Source of the DNA: an uncultured Eubacterium sp.
GTDB lineage: Bacteria; Bacillota; Clostridia; Lachnospirales; Lachnospiraceae
Assembly: GCA_910577225.1 (NCBI GenBank)
Contig: CAJTMV010000006.1
Span: 62,001 to 126,000 of the forward strand
DNA length: 64,000 bases
Direction of reading: 5' to 3'
In this document: positions 8,747 to 16,177 of the stretch, one piece after another
How the letters are laid out: each line of letters begins with the position of its first letter
Numbering within the stretch: the stretch's first letter is position 1
The notes under the pieces: generated by a model
The model's database searches: none
Seen by the model: the letters and a program-made list of their open reading frames with translations, nothing else
Told to the model about the DNA's origin: nothing
Program-made: the position numbers and the translations under genes

Positions 8747-11008
8747 TTACTCTTTTTTCATCCATGCCACAATCATCTCCTGCGCTTTTTCATTATAATA
8801 AATATCTTCGTATTCCGTCCCCTTTTTACTCAGACGCATACCCAGAAACAATCCCGACTCCTGTCCTGTTCGCGTGACATATTTTTTTCGTATTCCATCT
8901 TCCATCTTTTCCCCCGCATAGCCCTTTTCCTGTACCCTGCGGAATATTTCCGCGCCGGAAATCTTTTTTACCATATCAGCGTCACGCAGCTCATTCAGTT
9001 TCTCCGCCAGTTCGACAACCAGATATTTTTCTGCAAATGGAAATGCCTGTGCCTGCTCGTTTGTAAGATAAAAATCCGCTTCTTTCCCTTTTTGCACGCG
9101 ATTCTTTTGTCCTGCCGCTGTCTGTGCCACAGCAGCCGCTTCGTCTCCAAAGTAGTATTTTTGCCGTACTCCTCCTGTATAATCCGCAATCACCGCCAAA
9201 AACCGTTCTCCATACCGCTTATATTTGTTTTCACCGACTCCTGTCACCTGCATCATTTCCCGCTTTTCCAAAGGCGCCCTGACACACATATCCACAAGCG
9301 TTTTATCCGAAAAAATAATGTAAGGCGGCATGCTTTCTTCTCTTGCGATCTCCGTGCGAAGGGCGCGCAGCCGGTCGAACAATTCCAGTCCTTTGGAATT
9401 CAATATATCAGACTTTCGCAGTCTGGCAGACGATGTACGTCTTTCTGTGTTTTGATTCATCTGCGCTTTTGGCCGTTTCCAAATGACCGGTCTGTTTCCT
9501 CTCAGCACCGCATCCGCCTCTGCTGTCACTTTTAAAATCGCGTACTTATCGTTTGATGTTGTAAGCAGACCTTCTGTCAGCATCTGTTGGATAATGGTCT
9601 TAATCTCTGTCTCCCGCAGTTCTTTCAGACTGCCATATGACTCATACTCTGACACACCATATTCCCGCAGTTTGGCACGGCTTTCTCCAGCCAGCATTCC
9701 GGCTGTTACATTGATGCCATATCTTTGTCTGCATTCTATAATACCGGAAATAATCTTTCCCGCTGCCTGTGTGACATCTGTTTCTTCATACTCTCTGGCG
9801 CAATTCCGACAGTTTTCACATCGTCCATGTCCGATTTCCCCAAAATAGCGCAAAATATATTCGCGAAGACATCCGGTTGTCATGCAATAATACGTCATGG
9901 CGCGCAGCCGTTCTTCATCTCTCTCCCGAATCTGTTCGATTTCTTCCCACGTATGCTCCGGATTCTGTTCCTTATTTTCGATCAGATAACGATTCACCGC
10001 GACATCCTGCGCACTGTAAAGCAGGATACACTCCGACCGCTCTGCATCCCGACCGGCCCTGCCTGCTTCCTGATAATAATTTTCCATACTCTGCGGCATA
10101 TTATAATGAATGACATAACGGACGTTTGATTTGTCGATTCCCATACCAAATGCATTCGTAGCTACCATAACCGGACAGACATCATAAATAAAATCCTCCT
10201 GATTCTGTCTGCGTTCCTCATTCCCCAGACCGGCATGATATTTTACTGCAGCGATTCCCTGCGCCCGCAGCTTTTCACAGACCGTTTCCACATTTTTTCT
10301 TGTCGCGCAATAGATAATACCGCTGTCTTCCTGATGCTCTTTCACATACTGCATGACAAACACATCTTTTTTCGGAGGCGTTTCTACTGCAAAATACAGA
10401 TTTTTACGATCAAACCCAGTGACCAGTACCTGCGGTTGTATCAGTCCCAGCACACAGGCAATATCTTCTTTTACCTTTTCAGTCGCTGTCGCGGTAAACG
10501 CGCTTATGACAGGTCTGCGCTTCAGTCTGCGGATAAACTGTATAATCTTTAAATAGCCCGGACGAAAATCCTGGCCCCATTGTGAAATGCAGTGCGCCTC
10601 GTCGACAGTAAGCATGGAAATATCAACCTGTAGTGCAAACTGCAAAAACTCATACGTCTCCAGTCTTTCCGGCGCGACATAAATTATCTTATATTGTCCT
10701 GCAGCAGCCAGCCGCAATGCCCTGGATATTTGCGATTCGCTCAGTGAGCTGTTGATATAGGCAGCATGAACGCCAGCCTGATTTAATGCCTGCACCTGAT
10801 CTTTCATCAGAGAAATCAGCGGGGAAATAACCAGCGTAATTCCGGGCAAAAGCAGCGCCGGCACCTGATAACAGATCGATTTACCAGCTCCGGTCGGCAT
10901 AATGCCAAGCACATCCCGCCCTTGCAAAATACTATCAATTAAAAGCTCCTGGCCTTCCCGAAAATCCGGATAGCCAAAATATTTCTTTAATATGCCATAT
11001 TTGTCCAT
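8747..11008 (-). CDS. recQ: ATP-dependent DNA helicase RecQ
   Basis: 753-residue 3'-5' DNA helicase for recombination and repair. Residues 1-350 hold the helicase core: FREGQ (motif 0), Walker A MPTGAGKS, DEAH box VDEAHCISQWGQDFR, and QEAGRAGRD (motif VI). A zinc-binding region with four Cys (MTTGCLREY and CENCRNC) follows, then a winged-helix RQC part and an HRDC domain around residues 520-600. The last about 120 residues form an extra C-terminal domain common in Clostridia RecQ but not in Escherichia coli. AGGTGG precedes the start. Monocistronic, convergent with the lipoprotein gene. Confidence 0.95.
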   Translation of the reverse strand: MDKYGILKKYFGYPDFREGQELLIDSILQGRDVLGIMPTGAGKSICYQVPALLLPGITLVISPLISLMKDQVQALNQAGVHAAYINSSLSESQISRALRLAAAGQYKIIYVAPERLETYEFLQFALQVDISMLTVDEAHCISQWGQDFRPGYLKIIQFIRRLKRRPVISAFTATATEKVKEDIACVLGLIQPQVLVTGFDRKNLYFAVETPPKKDVFVMQYVKEHQEDSGIIYCATRKNVETVCEKLRAQGIAAVKYHAGLGNEERRQNQEDFIYDVCPVMVATNAFGMGIDKSNVRYVIHYNMPQSMENYYQEAGRAGRDAERSECILLYSAQDVAVNRYLIENKEQNPEHTWEEIEQIRERDEERLRAMTYYCMTTGCLREYILRYFGEIGHGRCENCRNCAREYEETDVTQAAGKIISGIIECRQRYGINVTAGMLAGESRAKLREYGVSEYESYGSLKELRETEIKTIIQQMLTEGLLTTSNDKYAILKVTAEADAVLRGNRPVIWKRPKAQMNQNTERRTSSARLRKSDILNSKGLELFDRLRALRTEIAREESMPPYIIFSDKTLVDMCVRAPLEKREMMQVTGVGENKYKRYGERFLAVIADYTGGVRQKYYFGDEAAAVAQTAAGQKNRVQKGKEADFYLTNEQAQAFPFAEKYLVVELAEKLNELRDADMVKKISGAEIFRRVQEKGYAGEKMEDGIRKKYVTRTGQESGLFLGMRLSKKGTEYEDIYYNEKAQEMIVAWMKKE

Positions 11009-11195
11009 AAACCACCTGAAAAGAGGCGCTTTACACCTTCTTTTTTCCTCTCTGCGTAATTACAGGCACACGAAATCGACTGCCTGATTTGTTATTTATT
11101 TGGATAATCCGATGAATTGGAAATAATATACGAAACCGGATACTCCCATCTTCTGGAAATCCCGGCCTTATTTGTTATAGATGAAATTTTGAAAA

Positions 11196-11275
11196 TGCCG
11201 CTGATGGGACTTGAACCCATATGGTTTCCCGTACGATTTTGAGTCGTATGCGTCTGCCAATTCCGCCACAGCGGC
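11196..11275 (-). tRNA. tRNA-Leu (anticodon CAA)
   Basis: 80-base cloverleaf on the minus strand: acceptor GCCGCTG/CAGCGGC with discriminator A, D-arm, anticodon stem TACGA/TCGTA with loop CTCAAAA giving anticodon CAA, a class II variable region, and T-arm ATGGG-TTCAAGT-CCCAT. The CCA end is not encoded. It reads UUG codons. The 187 bases between it and recQ show nothing clear. Confidence 0.93.
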
Positions 11276-11465
11276 AGTTGCTGTTATCTGCAGAAATTAT
11301 ATTAACACATTTATTCTGAATATGCAATCCTTTTTTGCATTTATTTTGTTATGTGTATGTTTTCATACATATCCTTCCCTGCTTCTCTCCCCTATCCCCG
11401 CGGTTCCGTTTTGCGGTTTCATTTCCATGCTCTGCAATTTTCTATTCCTCCATCTTCATAATTTT

Positions 11466-11494
11466 TTGACAAAGGGCCGCAGTCGTGCTATACT
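11466..11494 (+). promoter_or_regulatory. Promoter of the toxin-antitoxin operon
   Basis: Consensus TTGACA (11466-11471), 17-bp spacer, TATACT (11489-11494). The transcript would start near 11501, leaving a leader of about 175 bases before the antitoxin start. The stretch 11276-11465 has no gene. In the leader, TTCTCTGAAYATGC is present twice 30 bp apart. Confidence 0.7.
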
Positions 11495-11676
11495 GCCTGC
11501 ATACCCTGATTGCTGAGCTGACGGGTTACTCTGCCTTTGCCGAACCAGCCAGGCCATTCTCTGAATATGCAAAAACAATTGAACCCTTCTCTGAACATGC
11601 TAAATCGATAAAGTCTTTTTCCGTCATGAACCAAACTGCCGAAAACCAAAAACAGATAGGAAAGGAAGTGTTCACC

Positions 11677-11898
11677 ATGAGTTACAAAGAACTTGCCCAC
11701 AGCCTTATAGACCAAATACCAGAAAGCCGCTTATATTATGTCATTTTATATTTACAGGGGGCAGCAGTCCCAGACGAAACACCAAATGCTGAAACACTAG
11801 AGGCTATGGCAGAGGTTGATGAAATGATTCGTACTGGTTCCGGAGAGCATTTCTCGGGATCAACTGCGGCCTTTTTTGCAGCACTTGAGAGGGAATAA
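11677..11898 (+). CDS. Antitoxin of a DinJ/YafQ-type module
   Basis: 73-residue acidic protein directly upstream of a YafQ-family toxin, with a 2-base gap, so it is called the antitoxin mostly by position. The N-terminal part (SYKELAHSLIDQIPESRL) looks helical and the C-terminal part is acidic and flexible, as expected for a domain that wraps the toxin. A ribbon-helix-helix motif like that of DinJ is not obvious. I chose ATG 11677, preceded by AGGAAAGGAAG; the longer in-frame start at 11485 lies upstream of the predicted transcription start. Confidence 0.75.
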   Translation: MSYKELAHSLIDQIPESRLYYVILYLQGAAVPDETPNAETLEAMAEVDEMIRTGSGEHFSGSTAAFFAALERE

Positions 11899-11900
11899 CC

Positions 11901-12173
11901 ATGCTAAATTTAAGCCAGTCGAGCAAATTCAAAAAAGATTATAAACTATGTATCAAAAGAGGTTATAACCTGAATTTATTGCAGGCAGCAGTCAATACTC
12001 TTCGTATTCCCGCTCCATTGCAACCAAAAAACAAAGATCACCCTCTTTCTGGAAACCATGCCGGAGAACGGGAATGTCATATTACACCAGACTGGCTGCT
12101 CATATATCGTATAAATGATAAAGAGCTGTACCTTGTCCGCACTGGCACTCATGCTGATCTGTTCGGCATATAG
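11901..12173 (+). CDS. YafQ-family mRNA interferase toxin
   Basis: 90-residue RelE-superfamily toxin that cleaves mRNA on the ribosome. The residues important in Escherichia coli YafQ (His50, His63, Asp67, Trp68, Arg83, His87, Phe91) are all present with a constant shift of three: His47, His60, Asp64, Trp65, Arg80, His84 and Phe88, in the motifs ECHITPDWLLIY and LVRTGTHADLFG. It is therefore probably an active toxin. It follows the antitoxin gene with a 2-base gap and ends just before a strong terminator. Stabilisation of this chromosomal segment or stress response are possible roles. Confidence 0.9.
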   Translation: MLNLSQSSKFKKDYKLCIKRGYNLNLLQAAVNTLRIPAPLQPKNKDHPLSGNHAGERECHITPDWLLIYRINDKELYLVRTGTHADLFGI

Positions 12174-12181
12174 GCAAAAGA

Positions 12182-12214
12182 AAAAGGCATGTGCTACTGC
12201 TGCACATGCCTTTT
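12182..12214 (+). terminator. Rho-independent terminator of the toxin-antitoxin operon
   Basis: AAAAGGCATGTGC (12182-12194) and GCACATGCCTTTT (12202-12214) form a 13-bp perfect stem with a 7-base loop, ending in a T run. It starts 8 bases after the toxin stop codon. Confidence 0.9.
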
Positions 12215-12742
12215 ATTTCAACTATGTAATTTTCTATGCATTTACTTCCAATCGACATATACAGGACTAACCTTTCATCTGATTCTCTGGCACTGCTTGC
12301 AATTTTCTTCTGGATTCCATTTCGAATATGTATGTTCCATAAATTCATATACAGATTTTATAAAACGCTGTATATCCTGATCTCTTATGATAGTAATATT
12401 TTATATGCTTTTATCAAATTCATAGTGCTTTCTCATACTTTTCCTGGTATACACAAATCCACGCTAACTCTGTACAATCATCCGCTATATCAAAATTATT
12501 TTCTCCTGACAAACTTTCTTTTATACTTCGTCCTTTTTTGAACATCCGAAGTCATATATCAGCTATCATAAGCCGAGGGCAGGCAGCACAGAGCAGAGGA
12601 ACCAGACAGGGCAGATGATGATGGAAAAGAATAAAGCAAAGGGCGATCAGGCAAAATTTAATAGAATTGTGTGTATACTTGTGGTAAAATAACGGCGTTG
12701 AACATTTTAACAAATCCTGAATTTTAATGAGGAGGCAAGACG
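12215..12742. other. AT-rich gene-free stretch
   Basis: No gene with a ribosome binding site and family resemblance was found. On the minus strand (about 12265-12425) a frame interrupted by one TAA reads MRKHYEFDKS then, after the stop, phrases such as RFIKSVYEFMEHTYSKW and NPEENCKQCQRIR, which look protein-like and could be a decayed gene; this is weak. The 3' end holds the promoter of the methyltransferase. Confidence 0.4.
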
Positions 12743-13498
12743 ATGGATTTTCGTAAAACATTTGATAAAATACCAGAACGCTTTGACAAGTATAGACCCA
12801 GATATTGTAAGGAGTTATTTCAGGAACTGGAAATGGTATGTGGATTAAAATTGGGGAAAAAAGTACTTGAAATCGGACCAGGAACGGGTCAGGCAACAGA
12901 GCCTGTATTAAAAACAGGGTGTGATTATACTGCAATCGAGCTTGGAGAAAATTTCACTGCTTTGATGAAAGACAAGTTTGGCTGCTATCAGAATTTTCAT
13001 ATTGTGAATGCGGATTTTGAGAATTATAGTTTTAACAAAAATATATTTGATTTCGTTTATTCGGCAGCGACGATCCAGTGGATTCCTGAAGAAACAGCAT
13101 TTGCTAAAACATATAAGATATTAAAGCCGGGCGGCTATTTTGCCATGTTTATGACTCGTTCGGATGAAACAAGCGCAAATCCGTCGTTAAGAACTGAAAT
13201 TGACAAAGTGTATCATAAATACTTCCATGTAAAGGAAAGATATCATTGTAAAATAGATTATGAAAATGTTCTTAATTATGGATTTGAGAACATGAAATAC
13301 AAAGAATGGAAAAGTGTGCGGAAACTGAATGCAGATGAATATATTTGTTACATCAGCACTCACTGTGACCACATAACTTTAGAGGAGCCATATAAATCGA
13401 ATTTTTACGCAGGTATTAGAAACGCAATTATGGAGGCAGGAAATGAAATTATCATTACAGATACAATACCGTTGTATTTAGTGCAGAAACCGCTTTAA
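12743..13498 (+). CDS. Class I SAM-dependent methyltransferase
   Basis: 251 residues with a Rossmann-type methyltransferase fold. The SAM-binding motif I is VLEIGPGTGQAT (about residues 40-51), an acidic residue after the second strand is in AIELGEN, and motif IV-like residues lie in FDFVYSAATIQWI, where the family usually has a D/N-x-x-WI loop. The substrate is unknown; relatives are often annotated as trans-aconitate or small-molecule methyltransferases. AGGAGG lies 7 bases before the start. Standing alone between a toxin-antitoxin module and a two-component system. Confidence 0.85.
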   Translation: MDFRKTFDKIPERFDKYRPRYCKELFQELEMVCGLKLGKKVLEIGPGTGQATEPVLKTGCDYTAIELGENFTALMKDKFGCYQNFHIVNADFENYSFNKNIFDFVYSAATIQWIPEETAFAKTYKILKPGGYFAMFMTRSDETSANPSLRTEIDKVYHKYFHVKERYHCKIDYENVLNYGFENMKYKEWKSVRKLNADEYICYISTHCDHITLEEPYKSNFYAGIRNAIMEAGNEIIITDTIPLYLVQKPL

Positions 13499-13615
13499 AT
13501 TCTGATTCATTGCAAAAGATCAGGATAGAAATGTAAAATAAAAACCGAAATTTCCAATGTAATTGCACCTGTACCGGACGATGACCCATAAGAAAGAAAA
13601 AGCAACACACTGTTC

Positions 13616-13647
13616 TTGAGAATTTCTTGAGATTTGTATGGTATGAT
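13616..13647 (+). promoter_or_regulatory. Promoter and response-regulator operator of the two-component operon
   Basis: Direct repeat TTGAGA (13616-13621) and TTGAGA (13627-13632), 11 bp apart, followed by TTTGTAT and a -10 TATGAT at 13642-13647. The same arrangement recurs at 15441-15472 before the ABC genes. No good -35 exists, which fits an activated promoter. Confidence 0.65.
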
Positions 13648-13678
13648 AAGCGCACTATACACAGGGGAGGTATCAAAG

Positions 13679-14350
13679 CTGAAAGAAAGAATATTAATTG
13701 TGGATGATGAACGCGGCATTGTTGACACGATGAAAGCCTGCTTTTTTCCACAATATGAAGTTTTGACCGCTTACAGCGGAGAAGAAGCGATACAAAAAGC
13801 GGAAAGTCAGCCGGATTTGATCTTACTGGACATCAATATGCCGGGAATGGACGGTCTAACCGTCTGTCAGACCATACGGAAACACGTTGCCTGTCCAATT
13901 CTGTTTCTGACGGCTCGTATTGCATCTGCTGATAAGATTACAGGCTTTCAGGCTGGGGCTGATGATTATATCGTAAAGCCCTTTGATTTGGACGAGCTGT
14001 CGGCAAGGATCGCTGCCCATCTGCGCAGGGAGCAGCGGCGGCACAGCCAGTCTATAGTGCGCTTCTTTGGAGAACTTGCGGTTGACTACTCTGCCCGGAC
14101 TGTGTCGGTTGCTAATGCATCGATCGCACTGTCCAGGCGGGAATTTGACATACTGGAACTGCTTTCTTTGAACGCAGGGCAGGTATTTGACCGGGAGCGC
14201 ATTTATGAAACCATATGGGGGCTTGACGCGGATGGCTACAGCGATACCGTCATGGAGCATATCCGAAAAATCCGGACAAAGCTGGCGGCACACACGCCTC
14301 ACAGCTACATTGAAACGGTCTGGGGGTGCGGGTATAAATGGAACGGCTGA
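13679..14350 (+). CDS. OmpR-family response regulator
   Basis: 223-residue DNA-binding regulator. The receiver domain (1-115) has the acidic pair Asp9/Asp10, phospho-acceptor Asp51 in LLDINMPG, the Thr in FLTAR and Lys in VKPFD. The winged-helix domain ends in YIETVWGCGYKW. I place the start at the CTG codon 13679, spaced 8 bases from GGGGAGG; the in-frame ATGs at 13634 and 13643 overlap the promoter -10 region and lie upstream of the ribosome binding site. With this start the length matches the family. It overlaps the kinase gene by 13 bases. It probably controls itself and the ABC pump next door. Confidence 0.88.
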   Translation: MKERILIVDDERGIVDTMKACFFPQYEVLTAYSGEEAIQKAESQPDLILLDINMPGMDGLTVCQTIRKHVACPILFLTARIASADKITGFQAGADDYIVKPFDLDELSARIAAHLRREQRRHSQSIVRFFGELAVDYSARTVSVANASIALSRREFDILELLSLNAGQVFDRERIYETIWGLDADGYSDTVMEHIRKIRTKLAAHTPHSYIETVWGCGYKWNG

Positions 14351-15444
14351 AAAATATGAGCCTGCAGCGGGCGTTTTTTCTGCTGACCTTTTTGGGGCTG
14401 CTGACGGCGGTGACGCTGGCCGCTCTACTGTGGACAGGCTGCAGATGGATTTCGTCCCAATATCCATTGGGCGGTGTGAGCATCAGCCCTAACGGCACAA
14501 TAACCCCACTGCCCCAGCCCACACCGGAACAGCTACGGGTACTATCGATGTTAAATATTGTCTCGCTGCTGGGCTGGGTCGTGTTTCCGGTAGCGGGGCT
14601 GGGAATGGCCGGGGCGCTCTTTTACCGCTGGAAACTGACAGAACCGATTCGCATTTTGATGGAGGGGACAAGGCGCATTCAGGACCACGACCTGGACTTT
14701 ACGCTCCCAACCCCCTCTGCGGATGAACTGGGACAGATTTGCGCCGCGTTTGAGAATATGCGGCTGGAACTATTGAAAACCAACCGGGAATTATGGCGGC
14801 AAGCCGAGGAACGCAAACGGCTTAATGCTGCATTTGCCCATGATCTGCGAAATCCTATTACCGTCTTAAAGGGCAACCTGAAATTGCTGCGAAACGATAC
14901 GGCGGATGAACTGGCCATGAACCGCCTGGAAAGCTATACTTTGAGAATAGAACAGTATGTAGAGTCCATGAGCAGTATCCAGCGCATTGAACAGATGCCG
15001 GTGCGAATCGGTGAAGTGAACGCCTCTGTTTTGCGGACAGAGTTAGAGGAAACCGCCGGATTATTCGCGCCCGCTTTACATATTGAAGTTTCCGTGCCGG
15101 ACCTGGGGGTACTCCGAATTGACCATGGAGTGTTCCTGAATGTTGCAGAAAATCTGATTGGAAACGCGGCGCGCTTTGCTCATACAAAAATAAGAATCAC
15201 ACTTGCCATAGAGAAAGACATTCTGCTCCTTTCAGTTACAGACGATGGCCCCGGCTTTCCTGTTGAACTAATCAAAAGCGGACCGCAGCCTTTTGGGAGG
15301 ATAGAAACAGGTTCTGAACATTTTGGCATGGGACTGTACAGCAGCAGCCTTCTCTGCCTAAAGCATGGAGGAAACCTCCGGCTGGAGAACCGTCCAGACG
15401 GTGCAGTCACCACAGCATCCATTCAGATAAATTCCAAACTTTGA
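14338..15444 (+). CDS. Membrane sensor histidine kinase
   Basis: 368 residues. Transmembrane segments at about 13-33 and 72-95 enclose a short outside loop of about 40 residues. A HAMP domain follows (about 96-150), then the dimerisation domain with the phospho-acceptor His168 in FAHDLRNPITVLK, and the ATPase domain with the N box (NLIGNAARFA), DDGPGFP and GMGLYSS. The short sensor loop resembles kinases that sense cell-envelope attack, often through a partner ABC transporter. Translationally coupled to the regulator gene and followed by the ABC pump, which it probably controls. Confidence 0.92.
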   Translation: MERLKNMSLQRAFFLLTFLGLLTAVTLAALLWTGCRWISSQYPLGGVSISPNGTITPLPQPTPEQLRVLSMLNIVSLLGWVVFPVAGLGMAGALFYRWKLTEPIRILMEGTRRIQDHDLDFTLPTPSADELGQICAAFENMRLELLKTNRELWRQAEERKRLNAAFAHDLRNPITVLKGNLKLLRNDTADELAMNRLESYTLRIEQYVESMSSIQRIEQMPVRIGEVNASVLRTELEETAGLFAPALHIEVSVPDLGVLRIDHGVFLNVAENLIGNAARFAHTKIRITLAIEKDILLLSVTDDGPGFPVELIKSGPQPFGRIETGSEHFGMGLYSSSLLCLKHGGNLRLENRPDGAVTTASIQINSKL

Positions 15445-15472
15445 ACGTTTCTTGAGATTTGTATTGTAAGCT
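15441..15472 (+). promoter_or_regulatory. Operator and promoter of the ABC pump, same design as the regulator promoter
   Basis: TTGAAC (15441-15446) and TTGAGA (15452-15457) are 11 bp apart, followed by TTTGTAT and a -10-like TAAGCT (15467-15472) at the same offset as in the copy at 13616. The first repeat overlaps the last codons of the kinase gene. Confidence 0.6.
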
Positions 15473-15502
15473 CTCCTTATCAACAATAAGGAGGGCTTTT
15501 TA

Positions 15503-16177
15503 ATGAAAATTGAAGCAAATGATTTATCTAAAGTGTATGGCAGCGGCGAGAACCGGATTGTTGCCTTAGATAAGGTCAATCTGAAAATTGATGTGAATGA
15601 TTTTATTTCTATCATAGGGCCATCGGGCAGCGGCAAAAGTACACTTCTCCATCTTTTGTCCGGGCTGGACAGGCCGACCTCCGGCACTCTGACCTATGAC
15701 GGCAGGAACATTTACAGCTTTAGCGATCAGGAGCTGTCCGACTTTCGCCGCCGGCGTATTGGTTTCATCTTCCAGCAGTTTAATCTTCTTCCTGTTCTGA
15801 CGGCACGAGAGAACATTATCATGCCCCTGCTTCTGGACAGGAAACAGCCAGACGAGGAGTATCTGCGGGAGCTTTCCCAGATGCTGGGGATTTATGACCG
15901 CCTGACCCATTTGCCCCATGAACTTTCCGGCGGACAGCAGCAGCGTGTCGCGATTGCGCGTGCGCTGATTGCCCGGCCTGACATTGTCTTTGCGGACGAG
16001 CCGACGGGAAATCTGGACAGCAAAAGCGGGGGCGAGGTCATGGAGCTGCTGCAAAATATTTGGAAAAAGCTGGGAACAAAGCTGGTTGTCATTACCCATG
16101 ACAGCCGGATAGCGCAGACGGCTGACCGACAGTTTATGATCGTGGATGGCGTTCTTTCGGAGGTGGCGGCGAAATGA
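15503..16177 (+). CDS. ABC transporter ATPase, MacB/BceA type
   Basis: 224-residue ATP-binding subunit. Walker A GPSGSGKST, Q-loop in FIFQQFNLLP, signature LSGGQQQR and Walker B FADEPTGNLDS are all present, with the PTGNLDS ending typical of the MacB/LolD/BceA class. AAGGAGGG lies 9 bases before the start. Its stop overlaps the start of the permease gene (ATGA), so the two are translationally coupled. Such pumps work by mechanotransmission rather than classic export; here it probably gives resistance to a cell-wall-active peptide and may feed the adjoining sensor kinase. Confidence 0.94.
   Translation: MKIEANDLSKVYGSGENRIVALDKVNLKIDVNDFISIIGPSGSGKSTLLHLLSGLDRPTSGTLTYDGRNIYSFSDQELSDFRRRRIGFIFQQFNLLPVLTARENIIMPLLLDRKQPDEEYLRELSQMLGIYDRLTHLPHELSGGQQQRVAIARALIARPDIVFADEPTGNLDSKSGGEVMELLQNIWKKLGTKLVVITHDSRIAQTADRQFMIVDGVLSEVAAK

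Noticed and set aside
8678..9535. 285-codon open frame on the plus strand
   Set aside because: It lies wholly opposite recQ, has no ribosome binding site and reads as a low-complexity antisense of a well-supported gene.
11510..11640. Short direct repeats as a CRISPR or satellite array
   Set aside because: Only two imperfect 30-bp units exist; there are no spacers or cas genes.
12236..12541. 101-codon plus-strand frame after the toxin-antitoxin terminator
   Set aside because: Hydrophobic, AT-driven composition, no ribosome binding site, no family resemblance.
13634..13678. ATG starts of the response regulator at 13634 and 13643
   Set aside because: They overlap the -10 element and lie upstream of the GGGGAGG site, so the transcript would not include them.
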